Made by a program: the position numbers and the translations under genes
The notes under the pieces: model-generated
Told to the model about the DNA's origin: nothing
The model's input: only the letters and a program-made list of their open reading frames with translations
Databases searched by the model: none
Assembly (NCBI GenBank): GCA_964617875.1
Contig: CAZUAI010000007.1
Span: 1 to 64,000, forward strand
Direction: 5' to 3'
Length of the DNA: 64,000 nt
From: CAZMVY01 sp964617875
Lineage (GTDB): Bacteria; Planctomycetota; Phycisphaerae; UBA1845; PWPN01
In this document: in pieces, positions 50,830 to 59,827 of the stretch
How positions within the stretch are numbered: the stretch's first letter is position 1
How the letters are laid out: each line of letters starts with the position of its first letter

Positions 50830-52245
50830 ATGACCGCCTTCCGCAAAGAGCACGACCTCCTCGGCGAACGCGACGTGCCTGCGGACGCCCTGCACGGCAT
50901 CCACACGGTGCGGGCCGTTGAGAGCTTCCCGCTCGCCCGCCGGCCGGTGAACCCGGCCCTCATCCACGCGTACGGAGCCGTCAAGCTCGCGTGCGCCCGC
51001 ACGAATCACGAACTCGGCCACTGGGACCGCGCCAAGGCGACGGCGATCGAGGCCGCCTGCGAAGAGATGCTGAACGGGCGCCTCGACGCGCACATCATCG
51101 TGGACGCCCTCCAGGGCGGTGCCGGCACGTCCACGAACATGAACGTCAACGAGGTCCTCGCCAACCGGGCCCTGCAACAGCTCGGCCGGCCGCCCGGGGA
51201 CTACGCGACCATCAGCCCGCTCGACGACCTCAACCTCCACCAGTCCACGAACGACACGTATCCGACCGCGCTCAAGGTCGCCGCGATCCAGTCGCTCCGT
51301 CTCCTCGAACGCGAGGTCCTCGCCCTGCTCGAGGAGTTCCAGCGGCTGGAAAAGGCCTTCGCCCACGTCGTCAAGATCGGCCGTACGCAGATGCAGGACG
51401 CCGTCCTGATCACGCTCGGCCGGGAGATGGGCGCCTACGCCGAGGCCCTCGGCCGCGACCGCTGGCGGATCTACAAGTGCGAGGAGCGGCTCCGCGTCGT
51501 GAACCTGGGCGGCACGGCGATCGGCACCGGCCTGGCCGCGCCGCGCCAGTTCATCTTCAAGGCGACCGAGCACCTCCGCGCAATCACCGGCCTCGGCCTG
51601 GCCCGCGCCGAGAACCTCGTCGAGGCGACGCAGAATACGGACGTCTTCGTCGAGGTCAGCGGCATCCTCAAGGCCTGCGCCGGCAACCTGCTGAAGATCG
51701 CGACCGACCTGCGCTTTCTCTCGTCCGGGCCCGACGCGGGCATCGGCGAGATCCGCCTGCCCCCGCGGCAGGCCGGCTCGTCCATCATGCCGGGCAAGGT
51801 CAACCCCGTGATCCCCGAGGCCGTCTCGCAGGCCGCGATGGTCGTCATGGCGAACGACCAGGCGATCGCCCAGGCCTGCTCGATGGGCAACCTCGAACTC
51901 AACGCCTTCCTGCCGCTGATCGCCGACGCCCTGCTGGGCAGCCTCGATTTGCTGCGAAACGCGTGCGAGATCTTCCGTCGCAACTGCGTCGCCGGCATCG
52001 AGGCCGACGAGGCCCGATGCCGCCGCCACGTGGAGAACTCGACGGCCGCCGTCACCGCCCTGATCGCGGCCATCGGCTACGAGGCCGCAACGGAGGTAGC
52101 CCGCGCCGCCCGCGAGACCGGACGAAGCGTGCGCGAACTTGCCGTCGAGCGGAAACTGCTGACCGGCGATCAGTTCGACGCACTCGTCTCACCCGAGGCC
52201 GTGACACGGCTGGGCTCCCCCCAGGCAAACGAGGGCCCCCAATGA
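50830..52245 (+). CDS. aspA: Aspartate ammonia-lyase
   Basis: A 471-aa aspartase of the fumarase/aspartase superfamily, converting L-aspartate to fumarate and ammonium. The signature loop GSSIMPGKVNP carries the catalytic Ser. Other family blocks are GAGTSTNMNVNEVLANRA, DDLNLHQSTNDTYPT and KIGRTQMQDAVLITLG. It lies 6 nt after hydG and before hydF; aspA is found between hydG and hydF in several other bacteria. Ammonium from this enzyme may feed the nitrogen of the H-cluster dithiolate bridge, but that is inference. The C-terminal residues run into a repeat. Confidence 0.9.
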   Translation: MTAFRKEHDLLGERDVPADALHGIHTVRAVESFPLARRPVNPALIHAYGAVKLACARTNHELGHWDRAKATAIEAACEEMLNGRLDAHIIVDALQGGAGTSTNMNVNEVLANRALQQLGRPPGDYATISPLDDLNLHQSTNDTYPTALKVAAIQSLRLLEREVLALLEEFQRLEKAFAHVVKIGRTQMQDAVLITLGREMGAYAEALGRDRWRIYKCEERLRVVNLGGTAIGTGLAAPRQFIFKATEHLRAITGLGLARAENLVEATQNTDVFVEVSGILKACAGNLLKIATDLRFLSSGPDAGIGEIRLPPRQAGSSIMPGKVNPVIPEAVSQAAMVVMANDQAIAQACSMGNLELNAFLPLIADALLGSLDLLRNACEIFRRNCVAGIEADEARCRRHVENSTAAVTALIAAIGYEAATEVARAARETGRSVRELAVERKLLTGDQFDALVSPEAVTRLGSPQANEGPQ

Positions 52246-52480
52246 GCCCGAAGCGCAAGCGAGGGTCCCACTTGTGGTGCAGGCTGGAAGCCTGCCTGGT
52301 CCTGTGCAGGCTGGAGCCCTGCACCACAAACGGCCGCTGCGTCGAGAATCCCTTCTCGACGCAATCCGCCGCGGGATTCCGATCCGGTGAACGCAACGAA
52401 CGCGCTGGAAATCGGGCGAAAGGATTCGCCGCAGCGGGGTTCGCGCCGGCAACGACGAAGCCGTGGTCCGAGGAGCGATC
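52246..52480. repeat. Repeat and hairpin cluster between aspA and hydF
   Basis: The spacer begins with a gcccgaagcgcaagcgaggg-type repeat. It then has TTGTGGTGCAGG (52272-52283) pairing with CCTGCACCACAA (52318-52329) around an inner GCAGGCT-gga-AGCCTGC stem. GCGTCGAGAA-tccc-TTCTCGACGC (52339-52362) follows, a perfect 10-bp stem with a 4-nt loop. There is no U-tract. These may lower or separate expression of hydF, or be mobile repeats. Confidence 0.6.
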
Positions 52481-53716
52481 ATGAATAGAACCCCCAAAGG
52501 CTCCCGCCTGCACATCGGCATCTTCGGCCGGCGAAACGTCGGCAAGTCCTCGCTCCTCAACACCCTGACGCGCCAGGCCGTCTCGATCGTCTCCGACGTC
52601 GCCGGCACGACGACCGACCCCGTCGAGAAGCCGATGGAACTGCTGCCCGTCGGCCCGGTGCTGTTCATCGACACGGCCGGCGTGGACGACGTCGGCGCAC
52701 TCGGCGAAATGCGCGTGCAGCGCACACGCCAGATCTTCGACCGCACGGACGTCGGCATCCTCGTTGCCGAGGGGAGCGAATGGGGCCGGTTCGAGGACGA
52801 GATCCTCGCGGAACTCGTGAACCGCAAGGCCCCGGCGATCGTCGTATTCAACAAGACGGACCTGGCCCGCCCCGCCGGCGAACTCCTCGAGCGGCTCCGT
52901 GCCCGGCAGGTCGTCTGCGTTGAGACAGTCGCCAACCGCGGCGACGGCATCCTCGACCTCCGTGAGGCCCTGATCCGCTCCGCCCCCGACGATTTCATCA
53001 ACGCCCCGTCGATCATCGGCGACCTCGTCCCCGCGGGCGAGATGGCCGTGCTCGTCGTGCCGATCGACATGGAGGCCCCGAAGGGCCGCCTCATCCTCCC
53101 GCAGGTGCAGACGATCCGCGACCTGCTCGACAGCGACGCATACTGCATGGTCGTGAAGGAACGCGAACTCCGCGACGCCCTCGACCGCCTGAAACGCCCG
53201 CCGGCCCTCGTCGTCACCGACTCGCAGGGCTTTCTCAAGGTCGCCGGCGACACGCCGAACGAGATCCCGCTGACGTCGTTCTCAATCCTCTTCGCGCGGT
53301 TTAAGGGCGACCTCGCCGAATTCACCCGCGGGGCGCTGGCGATCGAACGCCTCCGCCCCGGTGACCGCGTCCTGATCGCCGAGGCCTGCTCGCACCACCC
53401 GATCGGCGAGGACATCGGCCGCGTGAAGATCCCCCGCTGGCTCACACAGTACGTCGGCGGCAAGCTCGAGTTCACCACCACGCAGGGCCACGATTTCCCC
53501 GCCGATCTGGGCCTCTACAAGCTCGTCGTCCACTGCGGCGGCTGCATGTGCAACCGGCGCGAGGTTCTCTCCCGCATCCTCCGTTGCCGCCAGGCCGACG
53601 TACCGATCACGAACTACGGCATGTGCATCGCATGGTCGCTGGGCATCTTCGAGCGCGCCCTCGCCCCGTTTCCCGCCGCAATGGACGTCTACCGGCAATC
53701 CCAACGACCCGTGTGA
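52481..53716 (+). CDS. hydF: [FeFe]-hydrogenase maturation GTPase HydF
   Basis: A 411-aa scaffold GTPase on which the two-iron subcluster is completed before transfer to HydA. The GTPase domain has P-loop FGRRNVGKSSLLN, switch TTTDP, DTAG in FIDTAGVDD and NKTD in VFNKTDLA. The cluster-binding domain keeps the HydF pattern of a Cys/His-rich pair: ACSHHPIGEDIGR, then VHCGGCMCN. ATG 52481 has AGGAG upstream. It completes the set of three maturases. Confidence 0.94.
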   Translation: MNRTPKGSRLHIGIFGRRNVGKSSLLNTLTRQAVSIVSDVAGTTTDPVEKPMELLPVGPVLFIDTAGVDDVGALGEMRVQRTRQIFDRTDVGILVAEGSEWGRFEDEILAELVNRKAPAIVVFNKTDLARPAGELLERLRARQVVCVETVANRGDGILDLREALIRSAPDDFINAPSIIGDLVPAGEMAVLVVPIDMEAPKGRLILPQVQTIRDLLDSDAYCMVVKERELRDALDRLKRPPALVVTDSQGFLKVAGDTPNEIPLTSFSILFARFKGDLAEFTRGALAIERLRPGDRVLIAEACSHHPIGEDIGRVKIPRWLTQYVGGKLEFTTTQGHDFPADLGLYKLVVHCGGCMCNRREVLSRILRCRQADVPITNYGMCIAWSLGIFERALAPFPAAMDVYRQSQRPV

Positions 53717-53763
53717 GCGGGCGGTACTCCGCCGCCGCGTACCCGCGGCGAGGGAGACTCGCG
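53717..53763. repeat. Hairpin repeat (family member B)
   Basis: GCGGGCGGTACTCCGCC followed by GCGTACCCGCGGCGAGGGAG, starting immediately after the hydF stop and lying between convergent genes. It shares GGGCGGT, ACTCCGCC, GCGTAC and GCGGCGAGGG-like blocks with the element at 62520-62571. Confidence 0.5.
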
Positions 53764-53789
53764 CACCATCGCCCCTCTTGCCCCATCAC

Positions 53790-54455
53790 TCATCCGTGTC
53801 CTTCTGCCCTTGTCGCCTCGCCGGCCTGCTCGGCCGCCAGATCCCGGATGCTCCCCATGATGACCTCGGCCGCTTCCTCCAGGACGCCCGGATCGCGCCG
53901 TCGGCCGTAGTAGCCGCTGAGGTCGATCGCCGGACCGTAGCGAACCCGCGCGTGCTGTGGCTGGAAGAACGGCCACGCCGCGTGACCGGAAAATCGCGTC
54001 CCGCTGATGTGCGCCGGGATCACCGGCACACGGGCGTGCAGGGCCAGCATCGCCATTCCAAGCTTGGGCTCGAGCGTCCGGCCGCGTGCGATCCGCCCCT
54101 CCGGGAAGATCCCCAGCAGCTTGCCCGCCTGCAGGTGGCGGATCGCCGCCCGCGTCGCGGCGACGTCAAACCCGTCGCGTTTCACCGGGATGCACTCGAT
54201 CATCCGCGTGAACCGGTGGATGATCGGCAGCTCGTGGTACTCCTTCGCAATCAGAAAGGAGATCGGCCGGCCCGGGTTCGTCGCGATCAGCAGCAACGGG
54301 TCGATGGTGGACGTGTGGTTCGCGACGACGATTGCCGGGCCCTCGGCCGGGATCGTGCACGGCCCCACGCACCGCAGGCGAAACCACCAGCGGCAGTACA
54401 GACGGTCCACGAACGACCAGAAGCGAAGGGACAGCCGCAGCGGTGGTCGGGTCAT
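53790..54455 (-). CDS. 1-acyl-sn-glycerol-3-phosphate acyltransferase (PlsC-like)
   Basis: A 221-aa membrane-associated acyltransferase of phospholipid synthesis. Motif I is NHTSTID (HxxxxD), motif III FPEGR and motif IV VPVIPAHI; FIPVKRDG-like ECIPVKRDGFD marks motif II. The N-terminus is basic and amphipathic and may bind membrane. Its ATG overlaps the stop of the upstream DUF4432 gene (ATGA), so the two are translationally coupled, although their functions are not obviously linked. Confidence 0.87.
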   Translation of the reverse strand: MTRPPLRLSLRFWSFVDRLYCRWWFRLRCVGPCTIPAEGPAIVVANHTSTIDPLLLIATNPGRPISFLIAKEYHELPIIHRFTRMIECIPVKRDGFDVAATRAAIRHLQAGKLLGIFPEGRIARGRTLEPKLGMAMLALHARVPVIPAHISGTRFSGHAAWPFFQPQHARVRYGPAIDLSGYYGRRRDPGVLEEAAEVIMGSIRDLAAEQAGEATRAEGHG

Positions 54456-55534
54456 CGATTCAGGGCCAGCAATCGCTTCAGCTCCGCCGGTTCGCTCGTG
54501 GCCGCGATCGTGCATCGGTACTCGACGGTCTGGCCGGGCTCGATGAACCGCAGCCAGCCGCGGGCACGGTCCTTGTCTCGTCCTTCGACGCCGCCGGTCA
54601 TCGGCTCGAGCGCCCCGACGTACGACCCGCCCGGCCCCCAGTGTTGCCAGTTGCCCAGCCGCGGGAAGTCCCTCTTCGAGTACGCGATGCTCAGACCGAA
54701 GCCGCGCCTCCGGTTCACGACGCCGCACAGGACATTGCCGCCGCCCTGCGTCTTCGGGTCGATGTAGCTGAACACCTCGCCCGAGCCGCAGTGCGACTTC
54801 AGCGGCTTCGGCGCGGCGCGGGAGTCCTTCCCGGCAAACCACGCCTCGCTGCCGGGCCGCGGATCGAGCTTGCCGGCATAGCAGTAGGTGCTCGCCCCCG
54901 GCTCCAGGAGCGGGTAGCCGAAGTTGATGTGCAGCAGCCACGCATGGGGCAGTCTCGTGTTGCCGCGATTGAGAAACCGGTCGTGGATGTGAATGGCCGG
55001 CACGCCGAGTGTGCCGCTGATCGTGCGGCGAAGCTCGAGGTTCGGGTCGAACACGCGGGCCGTGCGGACGGTGCCCGTGATGCTCATTTCGTACCGGCCG
55101 CAGAGCGGATCGGGGTTGATGATCGACTCGACATGCGCCGCCGTGTTCGAGTGCGTGCCGTGCAGGCCGACCGCCTGCCCCTCGTCCACGCAGGGCGCGC
55201 CCGCGCTGAGCGGCCCGCAACTCACCACCAGCCCGCCGTAGAAGCCGTAGAGCCAGTCGAGCCCCTTGTCGAGCGCCCGCGTCGGCGGCGTGAGCCCCGT
55301 GCCCGAGTGCCACGTGAGCGACTGGCCGAGGAACTCGGCGTCGGCGATGTCCAGCCCGCGGTCGATGACGACCTTGTAGCGCAGCCCCGCCCCGGTGTTC
55401 ACCCAGGCGATGCGGACGCCGCGCCCCGGCCCGTCGTCGAGCACGGACGTTTCGATCCCGCCCAGTTGGAGCGGATCGATCGCGGGAGCGTCGGAAAATG
55501 GATTTCTGTTGCGGTTGGCGGCCTTCTTTGCCAT
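54452..55534 (-). CDS. DUF4432 / aldose 1-epimerase-like protein
   Basis: A 360-aa protein related to galactose mutarotases. The block YKVVIDRGLDIADAEFLG near residue 50 and GLHGTHSNTAAHV near 135 are typical of DUF4432, and LLHINFGYPLLEPGA carries a candidate sugar-binding His. No signal peptide is seen, so it is cytoplasmic. The true reaction for DUF4432 members is mostly undetermined; sugar ring opening or epimerisation is inferred from the fold. ATG 55534 has AGGAGA upstream. Confidence 0.78.
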   Translation of the reverse strand: MAKKAANRNRNPFSDAPAIDPLQLGGIETSVLDDGPGRGVRIAWVNTGAGLRYKVVIDRGLDIADAEFLGQSLTWHSGTGLTPPTRALDKGLDWLYGFYGGLVVSCGPLSAGAPCVDEGQAVGLHGTHSNTAAHVESIINPDPLCGRYEMSITGTVRTARVFDPNLELRRTISGTLGVPAIHIHDRFLNRGNTRLPHAWLLHINFGYPLLEPGASTYCYAGKLDPRPGSEAWFAGKDSRAAPKPLKSHCGSGEVFSYIDPKTQGGGNVLCGVVNRRRGFGLSIAYSKRDFPRLGNWQHWGPGGSYVGALEPMTGGVEGRDKDRARGWLRFIEPGQTVEYRCTIAATSEPAELKRLLALNR

Positions 55535-55615
55535 GTGGCATCTCCTGCTGGAACACTGCAAAAACGCAGGCCGGAAGCCTGCACGACAAAGGCGTCCGCC
55601 GCCCTCATGGAGCGG

Positions 55616-56275
55616 CTAGGGCTCCGTCGGGGCGGACGCCTCGCCCTCCGGCGGTGCCGGCGGCGATTCGACGGCCGGGGCCGGCGGGGCCGCCTCGCCC
55701 GGCGGACGCAGCTCCTCGACCTGCGGCAGCTCGCTCAGGTCGGCAAGACCGAACACCTCGAGGAACTTCTTCGTCGTGCCGTACAGCATCGGGCGCCCGA
55801 TCTCCTCGGCACGGCCGACGATCTTGATCAGCCCCAGCTCACGAAGGCGGTTGAGCATCTCGCCCGCCGCGACGCCCCGGATGGCCTCGATGTCCGCCCG
55901 CAGCACGGGTTGCTTGTAGGCGACCACCGCGAGCGTCTCCAGCGCCGCCGCCGACAGCTTCGAGTCCGAACGGGCCTTCGAAAGCTTCGTCAGCCACGTG
56001 TTGTACTCCGGCAGGGTCAGCATCTGAAACCCGCCGGCGATTTCATCGATTCGGAATGCGCTGCCCTGGGCCTCGTACCGTTCGTTGAGGGCGGCGATAT
56101 GCTTCTTCACATCGCGGGCGTCCCCGGCCCCGACGATCTGCGCGATCTTCGACGCCGGCAGCGGCACATCCGAGGCGAAGAGGATCGCCTCGACCACGCT
56201 CTCCGTCGTGATCTCCCGCGACGGCGCCGCCGGCGCCGGGGTCGTTTCGACGACTTCCGTGTCACCTTCACTCAT
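55616..56275 (-). CDS. scpB: Segregation and condensation protein B
   Basis: A 219-aa ScpB, the kleisin-associated subunit that works with SMC and ScpA in chromosome compaction. Two winged-helix domains are visible, with ESVVEAILFASDVPLPASKIAQIV in the first, and ALETLAVVAYKQPVLRADIEAIRGV and LLYGTTKKFLEVFGL-like PMLYGTTKKFLEVFGL in the second. The C-terminal 40 residues are a Pro/Ala/Glu-rich tail. ATG 56275 is chosen because the domain starts soon after and a promoter lies directly upstream. scpA is not adjacent. Confidence 0.92.
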   Translation of the reverse strand: MSEGDTEVVETTPAPAAPSREITTESVVEAILFASDVPLPASKIAQIVGAGDARDVKKHIAALNERYEAQGSAFRIDEIAGGFQMLTLPEYNTWLTKLSKARSDSKLSAAALETLAVVAYKQPVLRADIEAIRGVAAGEMLNRLRELGLIKIVGRAEEIGRPMLYGTTKKFLEVFGLADLSELPQVEELRPPGEAAPPAPAVESPPAPPEGEASAPTEP

Positions 56276-56283
56276 GCGGACAG

Positions 56284-56312
56284 AGTATATCCGGCCCCCC
56301 TGAAACCGTCCA
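56284..56312 (-). promoter_or_regulatory. scpB promoter, apparently leaderless
   Basis: On the minus strand, TGGACG (56307-56312), a 17-nt spacer, TATACT (56284-56289). Only 8 nt separate the -10 from the scpB ATG at 56275, and there is no Shine-Dalgarno, so the transcript would start at or within a couple of bases of the ATG. Confidence 0.55.
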
Positions 56313-56432
56313 CCCGCCGTACCCAAAGCGCAAGCGAAGGGCTGAATCCGGCTTTCTTCAAGAGCCGCTATACATTGCCATCCCCGCACGCTAAACTGAC
56401 AGGGGGCAGAGCCGGGTTGCCCGCATGACTCT

Positions 56433-56462
56433 CCCCGGTCACGTTCCCGCGACCGACCGGGG
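56433..56462. repeat. Inverted repeat CCCCGGTC/GACCGGGG
   Basis: A perfect 8-bp stem with a 14-nt loop, about 70 nt upstream of the DUF362 gene. It may be an operator or leader hairpin; no U-tract. Confidence 0.4.
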
Positions 56463-56530
56463 CAAGATGACCACTACGAGGAAGGCAACCGCCCGCGGAT
56501 GCGTTCCGCGAACCCTGCAGGAGGTGCGAC

Positions 56531-58453
56531 ATGTCGATGACGCATGAAAGAATCGTTCCGCCGGCACGCCCGACTTGCAGGAGGCATCCGCACGGGGCAC
56601 AGACTGCTCCCGGCGCGCTCGCCCGGCTCTTCGCGGCGATGGGTCTTCTCGCGCTGGTCTGGTTCCTCGTCCGGGTTGTTCCCAAGCCAAGCCGCGCGAC
56701 ATACCCGTGCCAGCGAGCCGCGCTTCCACTGGCGAGCGGCTTCGTGCTCTGGCTGCTTGGCGCGGCCGGCACCATCGCGGCATGGCGTTATGCGCAGGCA
56801 CTCTGGCGGTCGCGATGGGGCCTGGCGACGGCGTGCGCGGTCGCCGGCGTCCTCCTGGGGCTGCTGGCCTTGTCGCAGATGCCCGACGGGCCGCTGATGG
56901 CATCCTCCACACTCGGCAGCGCCTCCGGCGGCGCCTTGCAGGCGCTTGTCCCGAACGCACCGATCGGCACGCCACGGGGAATCCACCCGGGCCGCGTCGT
57001 CTGGGTCCACGACCCGACGGCCACGAACTGGCTCGGAACGAACGACGCCGGCGGGAACATCGGCGACGGCTACTGGTATCAGAGCAACCACACGAACCAG
57101 GCGGTCGTGGATCGCATGTTTTCGGAAACGGTCCGGCGGCTGGCCGGCGAGGCCACGGACGCCGCGGCGTGGAACGCCCTCTTCCGCTTCTTCAACCAGA
57201 ACCAGGGCAAGGGCGCGGTGCCCTACCAGGCGGGTGAGAAGATCTCGATCAAGGTCAACATGGTCACCGTATGCCGGACGCTCAACCCGCCGGTTGTGGA
57301 CTCCAGCGGTAACCAGACCAAGCAGCGGGGTTGGGTCAACACGTCGCCGCAGATGATCCTGGCCCTGTTGCGTCATCTGGTCAACGTAGTCGGTGTCGCA
57401 CAGAGCGACATCACGGTCGGCGACACAACCTGCTATTTCCCGAACCACTACTGGGACTATCTCCACGGCGAGTTCCCCAACGTCCGCTACCTTCAGTGGA
57501 CCGCACTGTGGGGCAGGGTCGGGCCCGTTTCGTCCCAGGGCCGGCCGTCCGAGACACGGATCTTCTGGAGTACCCCCGCCGCCGCCGGCTTCACGCCGGA
57601 CTACCTGCCCGTGAACTACGCCGAGGCGAACTATCTCATCAACTTCGCCTGTCTCAAGGGGCACTCCGCGGGCATCACCCTGTGCGGCAAGAACGACTAC
57701 GGCTCGCTCATCCGTACGCCGTCTGAAGCCGGCTACTACAACCTGCACTTCAGCCTGCCAAACGCCGGGTGGAGCCCCGGCATGGGCCGCTACCGTTCGC
57801 TCGTCGATATCATGGGCCACCCCAAGTTCGGCGGGAAAACGATCCTGTACCTCATCGACGGCCTCTACGCAGGCTACCGGTGGGAAGGACGCCCCTACCC
57901 GTGGCAGATGGCCCCCTTCAACAATGACTGGCCGTCCAGCCTCTTCGCCTCGCAGGATCCCGTCGCCATCGACTCGGTCGGATACGACCTGCTGCTTGCG
58001 GAGTGGCCGCACGTCGTGACCGAAGCGGGCCTCGAGGGCGGAGCCGAGGACTACCTGCACGAGGCGGCCCTGGCAAATGCCCCCCCTTCGGGCACTCAGT
58101 ACCAACCCGAGGGCGCAGGCCACGTCCTGACCTCGAGCCTCGGCGTACATGAGCACTGGAACAACCCGACGGACAAGCAGTACAGCGTCAACCTGGGTCT
58201 CGGCCCCGGCATTGAGCTGATCTACATCAAGTCACCCACGGCCCCGCTCGCGGATTTCGATTTCGACGGAGACACCGACCTGGGCGACTTTGGCGTCTTC
58301 CAGTATTGTTTCAACGGCCCGAACCAGGCGCCCGCGCACGCGAATTGCGCCGCCGTCGATCTCGACTACGACTCGGACGTGGACCTGATGGACTTCAGCA
58401 TCTTCCAACGCTGTTTCAACGGTCCCAACCAGGCGCCCGCGTGTACGCGTTAG
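56531..58453 (+). CDS. Membrane-anchored DUF362 protein with dockerin-like repeats
   Basis: A 640-aa protein. Three N-terminal hydrophobic segments (GLLALVWFLVRVV, LASGFVLWLLGAAGTIAAW, ACAVAGVLLGLLAL) anchor it. The main domain (about 180-560) resembles DUF362: SIKVNMVTVC, NTSPQMILALLRHL, DITVGDTTCYF, NFACLKGHSAGITLCGKNDYGS and SQDPVAIDSVGYDLL. The C-terminus has two dockerin-like calcium-loop repeats, DFDFDGDTDLGDFGVFQYCF and DLDYDSDVDLMDFSIFQRCF, each followed by NGPNQAP, a hallmark of planctomycete surface proteins. DUF362 is elsewhere linked to cytoplasmic iron-sulfur proteins, so the exported form is unusual. ATG 56531 has AGGAGG upstream. Confidence 0.82.
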   Translation: MSMTHERIVPPARPTCRRHPHGAQTAPGALARLFAAMGLLALVWFLVRVVPKPSRATYPCQRAALPLASGFVLWLLGAAGTIAAWRYAQALWRSRWGLATACAVAGVLLGLLALSQMPDGPLMASSTLGSASGGALQALVPNAPIGTPRGIHPGRVVWVHDPTATNWLGTNDAGGNIGDGYWYQSNHTNQAVVDRMFSETVRRLAGEATDAAAWNALFRFFNQNQGKGAVPYQAGEKISIKVNMVTVCRTLNPPVVDSSGNQTKQRGWVNTSPQMILALLRHLVNVVGVAQSDITVGDTTCYFPNHYWDYLHGEFPNVRYLQWTALWGRVGPVSSQGRPSETRIFWSTPAAAGFTPDYLPVNYAEANYLINFACLKGHSAGITLCGKNDYGSLIRTPSEAGYYNLHFSLPNAGWSPGMGRYRSLVDIMGHPKFGGKTILYLIDGLYAGYRWEGRPYPWQMAPFNNDWPSSLFASQDPVAIDSVGYDLLLAEWPHVVTEAGLEGGAEDYLHEAALANAPPSGTQYQPEGAGHVLTSSLGVHEHWNNPTDKQYSVNLGLGPGIELIYIKSPTAPLADFDFDGDTDLGDFGVFQYCFNGPNQAPAHANCAAVDLDYDSDVDLMDFSIFQRCFNGPNQAPACTR

Positions 58454-58591
58454 GATTGCTCCCGCCACCAGGCGCCGCCGCTTCCTGACGCAGGCTTCCG
58501 GCCCGCCGAAACCTCTGGCCGACCATCGAACGGGGTGCGGACACGTTACAACTCGCGCCCTGCCTTCAGGACGACCGGCACGTCGCACGGT

Positions 58592-59827
58592 TCAGGTTCC
58601 GTACACCCGCCGCCGGGTCCGCCAGTCGATCAGCGGCACGAGCGTGTTCATCGCCAGAAGCGCCCAGTAACCCGCCGTATCGGCCATGCCGTAGAGACGC
58701 AGCGCGATCGCCAGCCCCCCGACGCCGGCGCCGAACCACCGCTGACCGCGCGAGGTCAGCGGCGTTGTGACCGAATCGCCCGCGAGCAGCAGAATGACGA
58801 TCAGCAGCTCGCCCGCGGTCAGGTGGTGCAGGACGTACGGCAGGCCCACCGGCAGGCCCTCGTCCACCGTCAGCCCGGGGAACCAGCTCAGCCGGCCACC
58901 CTGCCCCGGCGGCAGTTGAATGGGCAGCACGCACGCCGCCACGGCCGCCGCCGTCAGGGCCGCGACGATGCACCAGCCACGGACGTGCCCCCGCCAACCG
59001 AGAATCAGCGCCGCCACGACCAACGCGATGACGTGGCCGCCGATCGGTGTGCCCACGCCGACGATCGCCGGGCTCGTCGGGCCGGCGCCACCACCGCCGA
59101 ACAGCGTCATCCCCCACGGCGGCAGGTAGTCGCGAATCGCCACCGTGATCGGCGACCGGCCAGGCTCACTGAATCGCGGATCCCCGGTCGCCAGCGACAC
59201 GAGGGCGCCGACCGTCGTAATGGCCCCGTCCGACGCGGCCCCAGCTCCTGCCCCGCCGTCCATCCGCAGGCCGGCCCCGAAGAGGATCTCCACAAACACC
59301 CGCGCCAACGCCGCCGGGTGCCACAGGTGGTTGCCATAACCCCCAAGAAACGTCTGCCCGACCAGCATCGCCAGCAGGGCCGCGACGACGGGCACGTGCC
59401 AGCCTCCGGCGAACGTCTCCGGCGGCAGCGTCAGGGCCACCAGCAGGCCCGTCAGCAGCGCCTGGCTCTCGACCCGCCCTCCGGCGGACCCGCCGACGAG
59501 CGGTCGCGCCGCGACCATGCCCAGAAGCACCTGCGCGGACAAGGCGGTGGCAATGGACAGCCCGAGCACGACCAACGCACCGGCGCCAAAGGCAATCACG
59601 CCTGCAACAGCGGGAATCGACGCGGCGAGGATCCACGTCCAGGCGGCGGACGCGTTGGTCTCCACCCCGTGCCAGAACGGCGGCGGATCGCCGCGGAGGA
59701 GTTGCGGCAAGGGGAGCCTCGGTCCGCCGCCCGCACCGCAAGCATCCTTGCCTGCGCCCGAGGCGGGCTGAAAGCCCGCGCCGCAATCGGGCGACTCGGA
59801 AACCAACGGGGGCACCGCATCGCTCAT
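58592..59827 (-). CDS. RnfD/NqrB-like membrane subunit
   Basis: A 411-aa polytopic membrane protein of the RnfD/NqrB family, which in complete Rnf/Nqr complexes carries covalent FMN and moves ions. RnfD hallmarks: SQALLTGLLVALTLPPETF, GGYGNHLWHPAALARVF and GHVIALVVAALIL. The flavinylation site, normally a Thr in a (S/T)GAT-type motif after an Asp, reads SDGAITTVGAL here and is not standard. A 45-residue N-terminal extension with a repeat-like composition precedes the first helix. Its ATG overlaps the rnfC stop (ATGA). No rnfG, E, A or B follows. Confidence 0.82.
   Translation of the reverse strand: MSDAVPPLVSESPDCGAGFQPASGAGKDACGAGGGPRLPLPQLLRGDPPPFWHGVETNASAAWTWILAASIPAVAGVIAFGAGALVVLGLSIATALSAQVLLGMVAARPLVGGSAGGRVESQALLTGLLVALTLPPETFAGGWHVPVVAALLAMLVGQTFLGGYGNHLWHPAALARVFVEILFGAGLRMDGGAGAGAASDGAITTVGALVSLATGDPRFSEPGRSPITVAIRDYLPPWGMTLFGGGGAGPTSPAIVGVGTPIGGHVIALVVAALILGWRGHVRGWCIVAALTAAAVAACVLPIQLPPGQGGRLSWFPGLTVDEGLPVGLPYVLHHLTAGELLIVILLLAGDSVTTPLTSRGQRWFGAGVGGLAIALRLYGMADTAGYWALLAMNTLVPLIDWRTRRRVYGT

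Noticed and set aside
52339..52362. Intrinsic terminator between aspA and hydF
   Set aside because: The 10-bp stem is strong but no run of T follows, so it does not meet the usual definition.
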